Notes: generated from the letters alone by a model not told the origin. Positions 25,633-35,098 are shown, counted from the first letter of the stretch. The stretch: 64,000 nucleotides of DNA from Subtercola lobariae (GCF_014640255.1 NZ_BMGP01000002.1:620001-684000), one strand, 5' to 3'. A program made the numbers and translations.

Positions 25633-26535
25633 ATGATCAAGACTCTGTGGAAACTGCGCAGCACCAAGATCGCTGCGGCGATGCTGCTCTTCATCGCCCT
25701 TATTACCATCGTCGGGCCGTTCGTCGCACCCTACGACCCGCTGGCCACCAGCTCCCAAGCACTCGCCGCCCCGTCGGCTTCGCACTGGCTGGGTACCGAC
25801 TACCTCGGCCGAGACGTGCTGAGCCGCATTCTGGCCGGAGCACCGCTCAGCGTCGGCAGCACCGTGCTCGTCGCCGTCATCGCTCTGCTCGTCGGCGCCA
25901 TTCCCGGCATTCTCTCGGTGTATCTACGCGCGGGTTTCGAATGGGTCTCGCTGCGCGTCGTCGACACGTTCATCGCACTGCCGTTTCTGGTTTTCGCGGT
26001 CGCCATGACTGCTCTGCTCGGCAATGGCATCATTCAGGCGATGATCGCGGTCGGGCTGCTCGTCTCCCCTCTCTTCTACCGCGTCGCACGATCGGCCACT
26101 CTTTCGGTGGCCAACTCGCAATACGTCGAAGCGGCCGTGCTGGCCGGCGCATCCACCGGCTATATTGTGCGAAAGCACGTGTGGTCGAAGGTGCTCCCTC
26201 CCATCGCTATCTCATTGGCCACGACACTCGGGCTTGGTCTTATTGTCATTTCGAGCCTGCAGTTTCTGGGAATCGGCGTTCAACCGCCGACACCCACGTG
26301 GGGCGGCATTCTCGCCTCTGACCTGGGGTACCTGCAGCAGCAGCCGTATGCCCCCATCTATCCGACCGCGCTCATCCTCATCACTGTGCTGGCTTTCAAT
26401 CTGCTCGCCGACGCCATTCGTGACGCCGCCGGCGAGTCGGGTCGCATTCTGATCGGATCTAAGGGTGCGCAGGCCAACCGCGCCCGGCGCCTGGCCGCGG
26501 TCAGTTCTGACTACCCCGAGAAGGAGGCCGCATGA
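25633..26535 (+). CDS. ABC transporter permease (DppC-like)
   Basis: This 300-aa membrane protein shows the DppC order: TIVGPFVAPYDPL, HWLGTDYLGRDVLSRILAGAPLS, and the EAA loop YVEAAVLAGASTGYIVRKHVWSKVLP with FLGIGVQPPTPTWGGIL. It starts 4 bases after the DppB-like stop and ends overlapping the next gene (ATGA). It forms the channel together with the preceding permease. Confidence 0.87.
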   Translation: MIKTLWKLRSTKIAAAMLLFIALITIVGPFVAPYDPLATSSQALAAPSASHWLGTDYLGRDVLSRILAGAPLSVGSTVLVAVIALLVGAIPGILSVYLRAGFEWVSLRVVDTFIALPFLVFAVAMTALLGNGIIQAMIAVGLLVSPLFYRVARSATLSVANSQYVEAAVLAGASTGYIVRKHVWSKVLPPIAISLATTLGLGLIVISSLQFLGIGVQPPTPTWGGILASDLGYLQQQPYAPIYPTALILITVLAFNLLADAIRDAAGESGRILIGSKGAQANRARRLAAVSSDYPEKEAA

Positions 26536-27437
26536 CTGCCCCAGTGAACCCCACGGCGAACCCCGCACTGAGCACCACAGCGAACGAGCCTGACAGCGAG
26601 ATCGTGCTCGATCTCAAAAACGTCACCATTCATGACGACGTTGCCGACAACGAACTGGTGAAGGGTGTCTCGTTCACCCTCCGCCGGGGTGGCGTTCTCG
26701 GAATCGTCGGCGAATCGGGCAGCGGAAAGAGCCTCACCTGCCGAGCGATTCTGGGCATTCTGCCCAAACACATCGAGGTCTCGGGCGGTTCGATCGATCT
26801 TCTGGGCCGGGATGTTTCGAGCCTCACCCTGAAGGAGTGGACGGGTCTGCGCGGAACGAATATCGCCGCGGTGTTTCAAGACCCGGGTTCATACCTGAAC
26901 CCCTCGATTCGGGTCGGCAAGCAAGTGCAAGAAGTACTTCGCGTCAAGCAGCACCTCGGCCGCAGAGAATCCCGGCTGCGCACGCTCGAGTTGTTCGAGG
27001 CCGTGCGCCTGAACGACCCCGCTTACGTCTACCAGCAGTACACCCACGAGCTCTCGGGTGGAATGCTGCAGCGCGTGCTGATCGCGGCGGCCATCGCACT
27101 CGAGCCCGACGTCCTCATCGCCGACGAAGCCACGACGGCGCTCGATGTGACTGTTCAGGCCGAGATTCTCGACTTGCTCGGGGAGCTCAAGGCGCGCACC
27201 GGTCTCTCGCTGATCGTCGTCTCACACGACCTCGCCGTGGTCGCTCAACTGTGCGACGAAGTGCTCGTCATGAAAGACGGCGCCGTTGTCGAGCAGGGTC
27301 TCACGCGCGACATTCTGTACGCACCGAAACACGAGTACGCCAAACTTCTCATCGCTGAACATGAGCAGTACGGTCTCGAACGGTATCTCGACTCGGCCGT
27401 GCCCGAGCCCGAACAGCAGGAGCTCGACTATGCCTGA
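26532..27437 (+). CDS. ABC transporter ATP-binding protein (DppD-like)
   Basis: This 301-aa ATPase has Walker A GESGSGKS, signature LSGGMLQRVLIA, Walker B VLIADEATTALD and the switch histidine in SHDL. The oligopeptide-type C-terminal end (KHEYAKLLIAEH) is present. Its start overlaps the permease stop and its own end overlaps the next ATPase by 8 bases. One of two ATPases of the importer. Confidence 0.87.
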   Translation: MTAPVNPTANPALSTTANEPDSEIVLDLKNVTIHDDVADNELVKGVSFTLRRGGVLGIVGESGSGKSLTCRAILGILPKHIEVSGGSIDLLGRDVSSLTLKEWTGLRGTNIAAVFQDPGSYLNPSIRVGKQVQEVLRVKQHLGRRESRLRTLELFEAVRLNDPAYVYQQYTHELSGGMLQRVLIAAAIALEPDVLIADEATTALDVTVQAEILDLLGELKARTGLSLIVVSHDLAVVAQLCDEVLVMKDGAVVEQGLTRDILYAPKHEYAKLLIAEHEQYGLERYLDSAVPEPEQQELDYA

Positions 27438-28284
27438 CGTGCCCCTGAGTTGGACCGCGCCTACCCTCGAAGTCGCGTCGCTGAACGTGCACTTCGGCCG
27501 CGGCCGCGCACGCAAGCAGATCATCGACGATGTCGGCTTCGAGATTCGGCCTGGCGAGTCGGTCGGGCTGATCGGCGAGACAGGGTCGGGCAAATCGACG
27601 ATCGCCCGCAGCATCCTCGGCCTGGTCGACCCCTCGGCGGGCTCGTCAGTACTCGTCGCCGGCAAACAGGTTGTCGGGCTCTCTGCGAATGCTCGCCGAT
27701 CGTTCCGTCGCAGCGGGGTCGCCCAGTACGTTTTTCAAGACCCGCACAAGAGTCTCGATCAAGACTTCACCGTCGAACAGTCGATAGCTGAACCATTGCT
27801 CATTCGAGGCGACATCAAGCGAGCCGATGTGGCAGAAGCAGTTCGCCGACAGGTCGACGATGTGCAGTTGGATGCCGCCCTGCTGGGCAGGTTTCCGGCC
27901 GAGCTGTCGGGCGGTCAGCGGCAGCGGGTCGCCATCGCGCGCGCCCTCATCACGAAGCCGCGGCTGCTCATTCTCGACGAGCCCGTCAGCGCCCTCGACT
28001 CGGCGAACCGGGTCAAGATTCTTGAGCTGCTCGGTCGCCTGCGTTCGTCAGAAGTGGCGATGCTCTTCATTTCGCATGATTTGGGTTCGGTAGCGGGTAT
28101 CACCGACCGTACTCTCGTTCTGTACCGTGGGCGGGTGGTCGAGGTGAACAAGACGTCTCAGATCGTCAATGCCCCCGAGCATCCGTACACCCGCCTTCTG
28201 GTGGGCTCAGCACCGACCCTCTCTGGTGGGTCGATCGACCGCGAGCGGCGAGAACAATTGCGCGCAGAACTGCACCCCTCATGA
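27430..28284 (+). CDS. ABC transporter ATP-binding protein (DppF-like)
   Basis: This 284-aa ATPase has Walker A GETGSGKS, signature LSGGQRQRVAIARAL, Walker B LLILDEPVSALD, and SHDL. ATG 27430 fits both the family N-terminus (LEVASLNVHFGRG) and the operon overlap; the frame is open further upstream but there overlaps the DppD-like gene. It completes the importer begun at 22859. Confidence 0.85.
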   Translation: MPDVPLSWTAPTLEVASLNVHFGRGRARKQIIDDVGFEIRPGESVGLIGETGSGKSTIARSILGLVDPSAGSSVLVAGKQVVGLSANARRSFRRSGVAQYVFQDPHKSLDQDFTVEQSIAEPLLIRGDIKRADVAEAVRRQVDDVQLDAALLGRFPAELSGGQRQRVAIARALITKPRLLILDEPVSALDSANRVKILELLGRLRSSEVAMLFISHDLGSVAGITDRTLVLYRGRVVEVNKTSQIVNAPEHPYTRLLVGSAPTLSGGSIDRERREQLRAELHPS

Positions 28285-28310
28285 TGCACCCGTGTCGCTC
28301 AATCGCGCTT

Positions 28311-28356
28311 GATTCACTCTTCTCCTGATTCACTCTTCGACATTCACTCTTCGACG
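28311..28356. repeat. ATTCACTCTTC repeats in the leader of the LLM at 28370
   Basis: Three near-identical copies of the unit ATTCACTCTTC lie between the ATPase stop and the LLM start. They may be regulatory half-sites or chance duplication. The ribosome site GAAAG lies just after them. Confidence 0.6.
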
Positions 28357-28369
28357 AAAGATCATCACC

Positions 28370-29707
28370 ATGAGCAAGAAGCAGATTCGACTGACCCTGA
28401 ACCTGCAGTCGACCGGGCGCCACGACGCCGCCTGGAAGACCTTTCCCTCGACCACCGACTGGGTCGACGGCGTCGACTACTTCATCAAAATCGCCCAGCT
28501 CGCCGAGCGCGGCAGATTCGACGGCATCTTCATTGCCGACCGCCTCGGCGGCCTCGACAAGACCGGGCGCATTCGCCCGTGGCGCGGGCTCGACCCGACT
28601 GTGCTGCTCGCCGCGCTCGCCCGCGAGACGTCGCACATCGGCCTACTGTCGACGAACCCGGCCATCCACGGCAACCCGTTCTTGCTCGCCCGTCAGATCT
28701 CGTCGCTCGATCACGTGAGCAAGGGCCGCGCCGGCTGGAACATCATCACCAGCCAAGAGTCGAACACACTACAGGCGCTCGGCAAAGACCAGGTGCTCGA
28801 CTCTGAGACGCGTTACCGCGCAGCCGACGAGTTCGTGTCGATCGTCGACGCGTTCTGGCGCTCGCTTCCGCCAGAAGCCGTGGTCGGTGACGCCGAGGCC
28901 GAGGTCTACATCGACGAGAGCCTCACCCGGCCCGTCGACATTCAGGGTGAATTCTTCCGCGGCGCGGGCGTGCTGCCGCTGGTCGGCGGCTACCGCGGCG
29001 AGCGCCCGGTGCTCTTTCAGGCCGGAACCTCACGCGCCAGCAAGCAGTTCGGTGCCCGGTGGGCGGATGCCCTCTTCACGTCACAGCGTCTGCCCGAGCT
29101 CGGCCGTGCCTTCTCCGACGAGGTGAAGGGCCTTGCCGAAGCCAACGGCCGCAGCCGCGATTCGCTGCTCGTGCTACCCGGCCTCTACGTCATTCTCGGC
29201 GACACCGAGCAAGCGGCCATCGCACGCAAAGACGAGCTCGACAACCTGCTCGCCATCGAGCCGCTCATCGATACGCTTTCTGACTACCTCGAGTTCGACG
29301 TCTCGCACCTCGAGCTCGATAGTGAGCTGCCGTACGCCTCGCTCGACACCCCGGCCAGTACCTCGCACGCCACCGTGCGCCGCCAGCAGCTCGTCGCCGA
29401 TGCGAAGAACCGCCAACTGAGCATCCGCCAGCTGCTCTTCAACAACCTCTCGGGCGGCCAGCGCGTCATCATCGGTACGCCCGAGCAGGTCGCAAACGAC
29501 ATCGAGCACTGGGTCGACACCGACGCGGCCGATGGATTCACCATCAACATCGACGTGCAGACGAGTGGTTTCGAGGCCTTCGTCGACGGCGTGGTGGGTG
29601 AGCTGCAAGACCGCGGCCGGTTCCGCCGCGAGTACGAGCACGACACCCTGCGAGGCAACCTCGGGCTGGGCTCGAGCCTGCCGAGCGAAAGCCTTGTGAG
29701 CGCCTGA
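28370..29707 (+). CDS. LLM-class flavin monooxygenase, NtaA/SnaA/DszA family
   Basis: This 445-aa protein has IRLTLNLQSTGRHDAAWK, FDGIFIADRLGGLDK, SLDHVSKGRAGWNI, PVLFQAGTSRASKQFGARW, IGTPEQVANDIEHW and TLRGNLGLG. It is placed downstream of the ABC importer and before the FAD hydroxylase, so it may act on the imported compound. It depends on reduced flavin. Its exact substrate is unknown. Confidence 0.87.
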   Translation: MSKKQIRLTLNLQSTGRHDAAWKTFPSTTDWVDGVDYFIKIAQLAERGRFDGIFIADRLGGLDKTGRIRPWRGLDPTVLLAALARETSHIGLLSTNPAIHGNPFLLARQISSLDHVSKGRAGWNIITSQESNTLQALGKDQVLDSETRYRAADEFVSIVDAFWRSLPPEAVVGDAEAEVYIDESLTRPVDIQGEFFRGAGVLPLVGGYRGERPVLFQAGTSRASKQFGARWADALFTSQRLPELGRAFSDEVKGLAEANGRSRDSLLVLPGLYVILGDTEQAAIARKDELDNLLAIEPLIDTLSDYLEFDVSHLELDSELPYASLDTPASTSHATVRRQQLVADAKNRQLSIRQLLFNNLSGGQRVIIGTPEQVANDIEHWVDTDAADGFTINIDVQTSGFEAFVDGVVGELQDRGRFRREYEHDTLRGNLGLGSSLPSESLVSA

Positions 29708-29759
29708 GCTCTGCCGAACATCCCGTACCCGACCTGCCTAGTTTCGAAAGAGAAAACCC

Positions 29760-31526
29760 ATGTCACTCAGTTCATACGCCGGCCCCGATAAGACCAGGGT
29801 CAATGTGGTCACCTTTCCGCGTGCAACGCCGCCGACCGATGTCGAGGTGCTCATCGTGGGTGCCGGCCCCTCGGGCCTCGGCACTGCGCTCGAGCTTCAG
29901 CGTCACGGCATCGAGGTAGCCGTGGTCGACTCGGCCACCGAAGCCACCCTGGTGCGTGCCGGAGCGGCCGGCGTCAGCGCTCGCACGGTCGAGATCTTTC
30001 GCACCTGGGGTGTGGCCGAGCGAGTTCGTGAGAGCTGGACCGTTCCGCCCGAGTGGAACAAGGGCAATATTCTGGTCACCTCAGTGGTGGGTCACGTGCT
30101 CGGCGGCAACGTGCCCGACGCGTTCTCGCGCCGCACCGGCAGCCCCATCTCGCGCGAAGACGGCGTTCGCCGCCCGCAGACCGTGTTTCAGCAGGTGTTT
30201 CTCGACCGGCTCGCCGAGCTCGACGTCACTGTCGCGGCCGGTTGGCGGGTCGAAGGCCTCGAGCAAGACGCCGACGGGGTCACCACGACGGTCGTCGACA
30301 TCGAGAGCGGCGAGAAGCGCAGCATCCGGTCGACCTATGTGATCGGCGCCGACGGCTCGAAGAGCACGGTGCGCAACCTGGCCGGCATCACCCGCACGGG
30401 CGAGTACGCCACCGAGCGGCACTGGCGCTACGTGGTTCGCACCAAGGGCGGAGTACCTGCAGAGCTGGGCGCGGCCCCGAGCGCGAGCAACATCATCTTC
30501 AACAACGACTACTCGGGCTTCATTTCGGCCATCAACGAGACCGACTGGCGCGCCTACGCGGGGCCGTTCGCCCTCGACCACGTGCCCACCGAAGACGAAC
30601 TCATCTCTGCCGCGAAGAAGGGCTTCGGCTTCGATGTCGACCTCGAGATCGTGAGCCTCACCTCGTACTTCAAGAGCACGCGTATCTCCGACGAATTCGT
30701 TCGCGGCCGCGTCGCACTGGTAGGCGACGCCGCACACGTGCGCACGCCGGGCGGCAACCTCTCTGAGGGCTTCGGCGACGTAGCGAACCTCGGCTGGAAG
30801 CTTGCGGCGGTGCTGCGCGGCTTCGGCGGCGAGCGTCTGCTGGCCTCGTACGACGAAGAGCGCCGCATTCACAACTGGCGCGTTGCCGACCACGCGCTTG
30901 AGCGGTCGATCGCAAACGATGAGGCGCTGGCGAAGATCAGGGCCATCGGCGTTCCCCATGACGACGACACGAGCCCCGAAGCCGTCGACCTTCGTGTGCA
31001 GATCGGTGCGATCATCGCCCGTGACTTCGCCTTCGCTCTCGGCGTGGTGTTCGACGAGCGGTACGACGCTTCGTCGGTCGTGGTCTACGACGCCGAGCAA
31101 TTCGACACCGACCCGCAGTGGACTCCGTCTGTGTATGTGGATGACGCGCGACCCGGGCATCGCGCCCCGAACGGCGCCATCGAAACTGGCGGTGTGACCC
31201 TCTACGGGCGCCTCGGCAGCTGGCCGACGCTCTTCGTGCTGAACGACGACACCTCGGCGGTAGCCCAGTTCACAGCGGCCGCGGCATCGCGCTCGGTTCC
31301 GCTTGACGTGGTGTACCTCACCGAGCCTGAGGTGCGTTCGCTCTACGCGTCGGACTACGTCATCGTGCGCCCCGACCACCACGTCGCCTGGCGTGGAATC
31401 GGCCACGACTTCGACGCCGCCGCGGTGATCGACACGATCTACGGGCGCGACGCTGCTGCTGATGCTGATGCTGACGCATCGGGTGCGAGCGAGTCGGAGA
31501 AGGTGCTCGAGGCCGCAGAGGCGTAG
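29760..31526 (+). CDS. FAD-dependent aromatic-hydroxylase-type monooxygenase (PheA/TfdB, FAD_binding_3)
   Basis: This 588-aa protein has the GxGxxG motif in VLIVGAGPSGLGTALELQ, the DG motif in YVIGADGSKSTVR, and GDAAH in ALVGDAAHVRTPGG, the hallmarks of group A flavin monooxygenases. The C-terminal ~130 residues include a thioredoxin-like dimerisation region (GHRAPNGAIETGGVTLYG). It uses NAD(P)H, FAD and O2 on an aromatic or related ring. Placement after the LLM suggests it processes the carbon skeleton. The last residues are Asp/Ala repeats. Ribosome site GAAAGAG precedes ATG. Confidence 0.85.
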   Translation: MSLSSYAGPDKTRVNVVTFPRATPPTDVEVLIVGAGPSGLGTALELQRHGIEVAVVDSATEATLVRAGAAGVSARTVEIFRTWGVAERVRESWTVPPEWNKGNILVTSVVGHVLGGNVPDAFSRRTGSPISREDGVRRPQTVFQQVFLDRLAELDVTVAAGWRVEGLEQDADGVTTTVVDIESGEKRSIRSTYVIGADGSKSTVRNLAGITRTGEYATERHWRYVVRTKGGVPAELGAAPSASNIIFNNDYSGFISAINETDWRAYAGPFALDHVPTEDELISAAKKGFGFDVDLEIVSLTSYFKSTRISDEFVRGRVALVGDAAHVRTPGGNLSEGFGDVANLGWKLAAVLRGFGGERLLASYDEERRIHNWRVADHALERSIANDEALAKIRAIGVPHDDDTSPEAVDLRVQIGAIIARDFAFALGVVFDERYDASSVVVYDAEQFDTDPQWTPSVYVDDARPGHRAPNGAIETGGVTLYGRLGSWPTLFVLNDDTSAVAQFTAAAASRSVPLDVVYLTEPEVRSLYASDYVIVRPDHHVAWRGIGHDFDAAAVIDTIYGRDAAADADADASGASESEKVLEAAEA

Positions 31527-31551
31527 GCCTCACATCTCCCAGTGACGAAAA

Positions 31552-31589
31552 GGGCCGAGCAGACGATATGTCTTGCTCGGCCCCATTTT
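31552..31589 (+). terminator. Rho-independent terminator after the FAD hydroxylase gene
   Basis: GGGCCGAGCAGAC pairs with GTCTTGCTCGGCCC (one bulged T) around the loop GATAT, followed by CATTTT. It is also preceded by an A-run, so it could act on both strands. It ends the operon from 22859 and lies close to the end of the convergent gene at 31674. Confidence 0.8.
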
Positions 31590-31616
31590 CGTTGCCGAGC
31601 CAGGTCGAGTCAGCCC

Positions 31617-31695
31617 GGCTCCCCCAACTCCCCCGGGCTGGCCCAACTCCCCCGGCTGGCCCAACTGGCAGGGCTAACCCAACTCCCCCAGCTGC
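31617..31695. repeat. CCCAACTCCCCC-type imperfect tandem repeats
   Basis: The word CCCAACTCCCCC and near copies recur between the terminator and the end of the gene on the reverse strand, partly inside its 3' coding end. It is low-complexity sequence, without a coding interpretation on the plus strand. Confidence 0.7.
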
Positions 31696-33677
31696 GCCAG
31701 AATCGCCCGCGCCACCCGATCGTTCTCGCGGAACGCGATCGCGTTCGTGCGCGGCCGCGAGAACGCTCCGACGACGGGCGAACTCGTGTACGGACCGACC
31801 GCGTATCGCCTGTCGTGATGTTCACCTGAAGCAGACTGCACCCGCGTATCGCCGCGCCTGACCGAGAGCCGCCCAGTCGCCTCGCTGAAGCCCGCGTCAC
31901 GCGCCACTTCTTCGAGCCCCGCTCCCGATTCGATCAGCGAGCGCAGCAGGTCGTTCTCGCTGCGCGCCACATTCGACTGCGGCAAGCGCGCATCGACGAG
32001 AGCGCTCGCCCGAACTTCGCGGTCGAGGTTCGGGCTGCGAGCCACGAATTGCCCTCTGTCGTCGTCTGTCTCAACGCTCAGCTCGCCGCCGAGAAACTCG
32101 ACCACGCCGGCCTCTGAGAGCGCCAGCAACTCTTCGAGCCGGTGCCCCGGCGGCCCACTGGCGATGTAGCTGAAGTAGCCGAGCCACCAGCCGTTGAGGT
32201 CGCGAACCCGCGACTCGGCGCTCCACACGGGCGAATCGAAGAACGGCGAAAGGGTGAACAGGCTTGTCAACAGTCCCATGAAGAGGCCGAGCGTGGCGCT
32301 GTGCTGCTGCACGGTTCGCAGCGTCAGATCGGCGGTGATGTAGTCGCGCAGGGCGGCTTGCAATTCACCCTCGGAGCCGAAGGTGCGGCCCGCGAGCGGG
32401 CGGTCGAATTCGGGCAGCAGCAGGCGGTCGATGGGGTCGATGACGCTGCGTTCGACGAGGGCGCGCAGTCGGGCATCCGCCGCCAGCACTGCCTGCGGCT
32501 CGAGCTCGGTGAATTCGGCCGAGAACTGCTGCCAGCTGATCGAGGTGCGCTCCGGATGCCCGGTGAAGAGCTCTCGGTAGTACGCCCAGAGCATCTCTTT
32601 GGCAATGAGCGGCCACACATCGGCGACGAAATCGAGGCTCTCATGCTCGGCTTCGAGGCGAGCGACGATCTCTGGCGTGAAGAAGGTGGGCGTGAGAGCG
32701 TCGCCGACGATCTTCGAGCTGATCTTCGAGTGGTAAGGAACCCCGCGGCGCGAACCGAGCAGCAACACGGGCTCGCGGCCCGAAGGCAGGTAGCGCAGGT
32801 CGCCCTCGGCCGAGCGCTCATACCGGCCACCGCGCCCCTCGGTCAGCAGCACGGTGAGGTCGACGGCGGCGAGTCCCAGGCCGCGCACGATGACACGCTG
32901 GTGCGGCGCGAGCGCGCGAGTATCGGCGTCGGTGGTGAACGCCGGCGGCAGGTAGAACAGCTCGTGGCGAGCCGCGAAATCGATGAGAGCGGAGTGTTCA
33001 CGCTCGGGCGTCGAGCCGTTGTGTCCCAGCGAATACAGCACAACGTCGACGTCGAGCTCGACGCCGGAGTCGAGCACGACGCGCTGAGTGCCGGAGTCGA
33101 GATCGTCGACCCTGAGGGCCCTTTCGGTGTGCGAGTAGACCCGGTAGTTCTCGGGCAACGCACGCAGTGCCTCCTGGTAGAACCAGTCGAGGTAGAGGCT
33201 CTGCAGGCGCCGGGTGGCAAAGCTCCCGCCAGTGAGATGCTTCAGTTCAGACCGCAACGCTGGGTCGTCGATCACAATCTCGATCTCACCCTCGCGCACC
33301 CGCTCGGCCCACTCGATGAGCGAGGGGCCGGGCCTGACCGGGCCCTCCATGGTCGAACTCGCGTCGGTGAACATGGTGACATCGGCCGCCATCGAGTTCA
33401 GTTTCAGCAGCGGCGACTGCTCATACCGCCAGATGCGGCCTGCGCCGGGCGGAAACGGGTCGATCAGATGCACCGTGATGTGCTCGCCTGGGCGACGAAA
33501 CTCGGCGGCGTTGGCCGCTAAACGTTCGAGCACGCCAACACTTCGCGGGCCGGCGCCGATGATGGCGATCGAGTGCCGCCGGGCATCCGGAGCAGAATCG
33601 GGCGGTGGCCGCCGCGCAAAAAGACGATCGCCGTCGGCCGTTCCGGCCTCGGCGGTTCGCCCACAGTCAAGAGACAT
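31674..33677 (-). CDS. FAD/NAD(P)-binding protein (FAD_NAD_binding_9 type)
   Basis: This 667-aa protein has a Rossmann start at about residue 35 (HSIAIIGAGPRSVGVLERL) and the characteristic LIDPFPPGAGRIWRYEQ and LLKLNSMAADVTMF. Relatives are annotated as HI0933/YdhS-type FAD-NAD(P) proteins. It has a second nucleotide-like region (QRVIVRGLGLAAVDLTVLL) and a long C-terminus. Whether it reduces flavin for the LLMs is untested; it does not look like a classic FMN reductase. It is convergent with the FAD hydroxylase and preceded by a long hairpin in its leader. Confidence 0.78.
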   Translation of the reverse strand: MSLDCGRTAEAGTADGDRLFARRPPPDSAPDARRHSIAIIGAGPRSVGVLERLAANAAEFRRPGEHITVHLIDPFPPGAGRIWRYEQSPLLKLNSMAADVTMFTDASSTMEGPVRPGPSLIEWAERVREGEIEIVIDDPALRSELKHLTGGSFATRRLQSLYLDWFYQEALRALPENYRVYSHTERALRVDDLDSGTQRVVLDSGVELDVDVVLYSLGHNGSTPEREHSALIDFAARHELFYLPPAFTTDADTRALAPHQRVIVRGLGLAAVDLTVLLTEGRGGRYERSAEGDLRYLPSGREPVLLLGSRRGVPYHSKISSKIVGDALTPTFFTPEIVARLEAEHESLDFVADVWPLIAKEMLWAYYRELFTGHPERTSISWQQFSAEFTELEPQAVLAADARLRALVERSVIDPIDRLLLPEFDRPLAGRTFGSEGELQAALRDYITADLTLRTVQQHSATLGLFMGLLTSLFTLSPFFDSPVWSAESRVRDLNGWWLGYFSYIASGPPGHRLEELLALSEAGVVEFLGGELSVETDDDRGQFVARSPNLDREVRASALVDARLPQSNVARSENDLLRSLIESGAGLEEVARDAGFSEATGRLSVRRGDTRVQSASGEHHDRRYAVGPYTSSPVVGAFSRPRTNAIAFRENDRVARAILAQLGELG

Positions 33678-33700
33678 GAAATGCGTTTTCCTCGATGAGA

Positions 33701-33738
33701 GGCGTCGGTTCTGGTCATTCTCGACCAGAACCGACGCC
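33701..33738 (-). promoter_or_regulatory. Perfect 16-bp inverted repeat in the leader of the FAD/NAD(P) gene
   Basis: Arms 33701-33716 and 33723-33738 pair perfectly around ATTCTC, 24 bp upstream of the reverse-strand start at 33677. It may be an operator, a leader hairpin or an anti-terminator element. The ribosome site GAGGAAAAC follows it on that strand. Confidence 0.6.
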
Positions 33739-33950
33739 CGCTGATAGTGCTTGTGGCTGACGTTAATGCTACGAAATCGGCAGCCCGGGAGGGTTCACGA
33801 GCGGCGTCGGCACGTCAGAGCACTTTGCTCCGAAACTCTCTGGTGCGTACCGGATTGCGCTGGATCGACGTTAGGGGTGCCAGGCACCCGAACCGGTTCC
33901 GTGTGAACACGCTAGGTAACACTTGACACGAATCGACACGACGTTGACGC

Positions 33951-33988
33951 AGCGGCTCACTGTCTGCACAGCAGCTCACTGTCTGCAC
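33951..33988. repeat. 19-bp tandem direct repeat upstream of the metQ-like gene
   Basis: AGCGGCTCACTGTCTGCAC (33951-33969) is followed directly by a copy with one mismatch (33970-33988). It lies about 200 bp before the metQ start. The interval 33739-34189 holds this repeat, GGTAACACTTGACAC around 33905, TTTGTTAC at 34034-34041 and no supported gene. I looked for a SAM riboswitch pattern here and did not see one. Confidence 0.65.
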
Positions 33989-34189
33989 AGCGGCCCTGTT
34001 CAGAGCCGTTGCGAGATGTGACGACTGTGCCCGTTTGTTACGAACACATTTCTGTGAGCTCTCGAATGTTGCGTAAGGTGACCGGGCGGGTTCGCGCTGA
34101 GGCGGCACGACACCGGCATCTCCGCGGGTCTCGTGACGGCACCTCACAGCATTCTCAGTCGCACACCGACCCGCGAAAGGAATCGAAAA

Positions 34190-35098
34190 ATGTCACTCAC
34201 CAAGAAAATCCTGGCCGCGGCCGCCGCGCTGCCCCTCATCGCGGTGCTCGCGGGTTGCGCCGGCTCATCGACAGGTTCATCGAACGCGTCGGGAACCGCT
34301 ACACCTACGGTGAAAATCGGCGTCGTCGGCGCGAGCGACCCCTACTGGGCCACGTACACGCAAGCCGCGAAAGACGCCGGCATCACCGTCGACATCGTCG
34401 ACTTCTCTGACTACGCTCAGCCGAATCCCGCGCTCACCGAGGGCGAACTCGACCTCAACCAGTTTCAGCACATCGTCTATCTGGCCAACTACAACGTCGC
34501 CAGCAATAGCGACCTGGTGCCCATCGGCTCGACTGCGATCTATCCGCTGGGCTTGTACTCCACCAAGTACAAGTCGGTCGCCGACATCAAACAGGGCGAC
34601 ACAGTCGCTATTCCGAATGACGAGTCGAACCTCGCCCGCGGATTGCTCGTTCTGCAGTCGGCTGGCCTGGTGAAGCTGAAAGACGGAGGCACTATCTTCG
34701 CGACCACCGACGACATCGACGAGGCCAACTCGAAGGTGAAGGTCACGACCGTCGATGCCTCGCTCACCGCCTCGTCGCTGCCCGATGTGGCCGCCGCCAT
34801 CATCAACAACGACTATGTGGCGAATGCCGGCCTTGCCGCGTCTGACGCCATCGCGCAAGACGACCCGAGCGACCCCACCGCGGTGCCGTACGTGAACATC
34901 TTCGCCGCGAAAGCGGCTGACAAAGACAACCCCACGTTTCTGAAGTTGGTCGACATCTACCAGAACACTCAGAGCGTGCTCGACGGCGTCAAAGAGAAAT
35001 CGGGCGGCACCGCCGTGTTCGTGAAGACTCCCGTCGCCGACCTGCAGAAATCACTCACCGACGTCGAGGCGCAGGTCAAGGCCCACAAGGCCGGATAG
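34190..35098 (+). CDS. metQ: MetQ/NlpA-family substrate-binding lipoprotein
   Basis: This 302-aa protein has a lipoprotein signal (KKILAAAAALPLIAVLAGC) and the NlpA body: VKIGVVGASDPYW, IVDFSDYAQPNPALTEGELDLNQFQH, ALYPLGLYS-like TAIYPLGLYSTKYKS, AIPNDESNLARGLLVLQ. MetQ binds methionine for the MetNI importer. ATG 34190 follows AAAGGAATCG; the open frame extends upstream to 34133. In this cluster the true ligand could be another organosulfur compound. Confidence 0.87.
   Translation: MSLTKKILAAAAALPLIAVLAGCAGSSTGSSNASGTATPTVKIGVVGASDPYWATYTQAAKDAGITVDIVDFSDYAQPNPALTEGELDLNQFQHIVYLANYNVASNSDLVPIGSTAIYPLGLYSTKYKSVADIKQGDTVAIPNDESNLARGLLVLQSAGLVKLKDGGTIFATTDDIDEANSKVKVTTVDASLTASSLPDVAAAIINNDYVANAGLAASDAIAQDDPSDPTAVPYVNIFAAKAADKDNPTFLKLVDIYQNTQSVLDGVKEKSGGTAVFVKTPVADLQKSLTDVEAQVKAHKAG

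Noticed and set aside
34042-34189. SAM or other riboswitch in the metQ leader
   Set aside because: The conserved cores of the SAM riboswitch classes known to me are not visible; only scattered short stems. A covariance search would be decisive.
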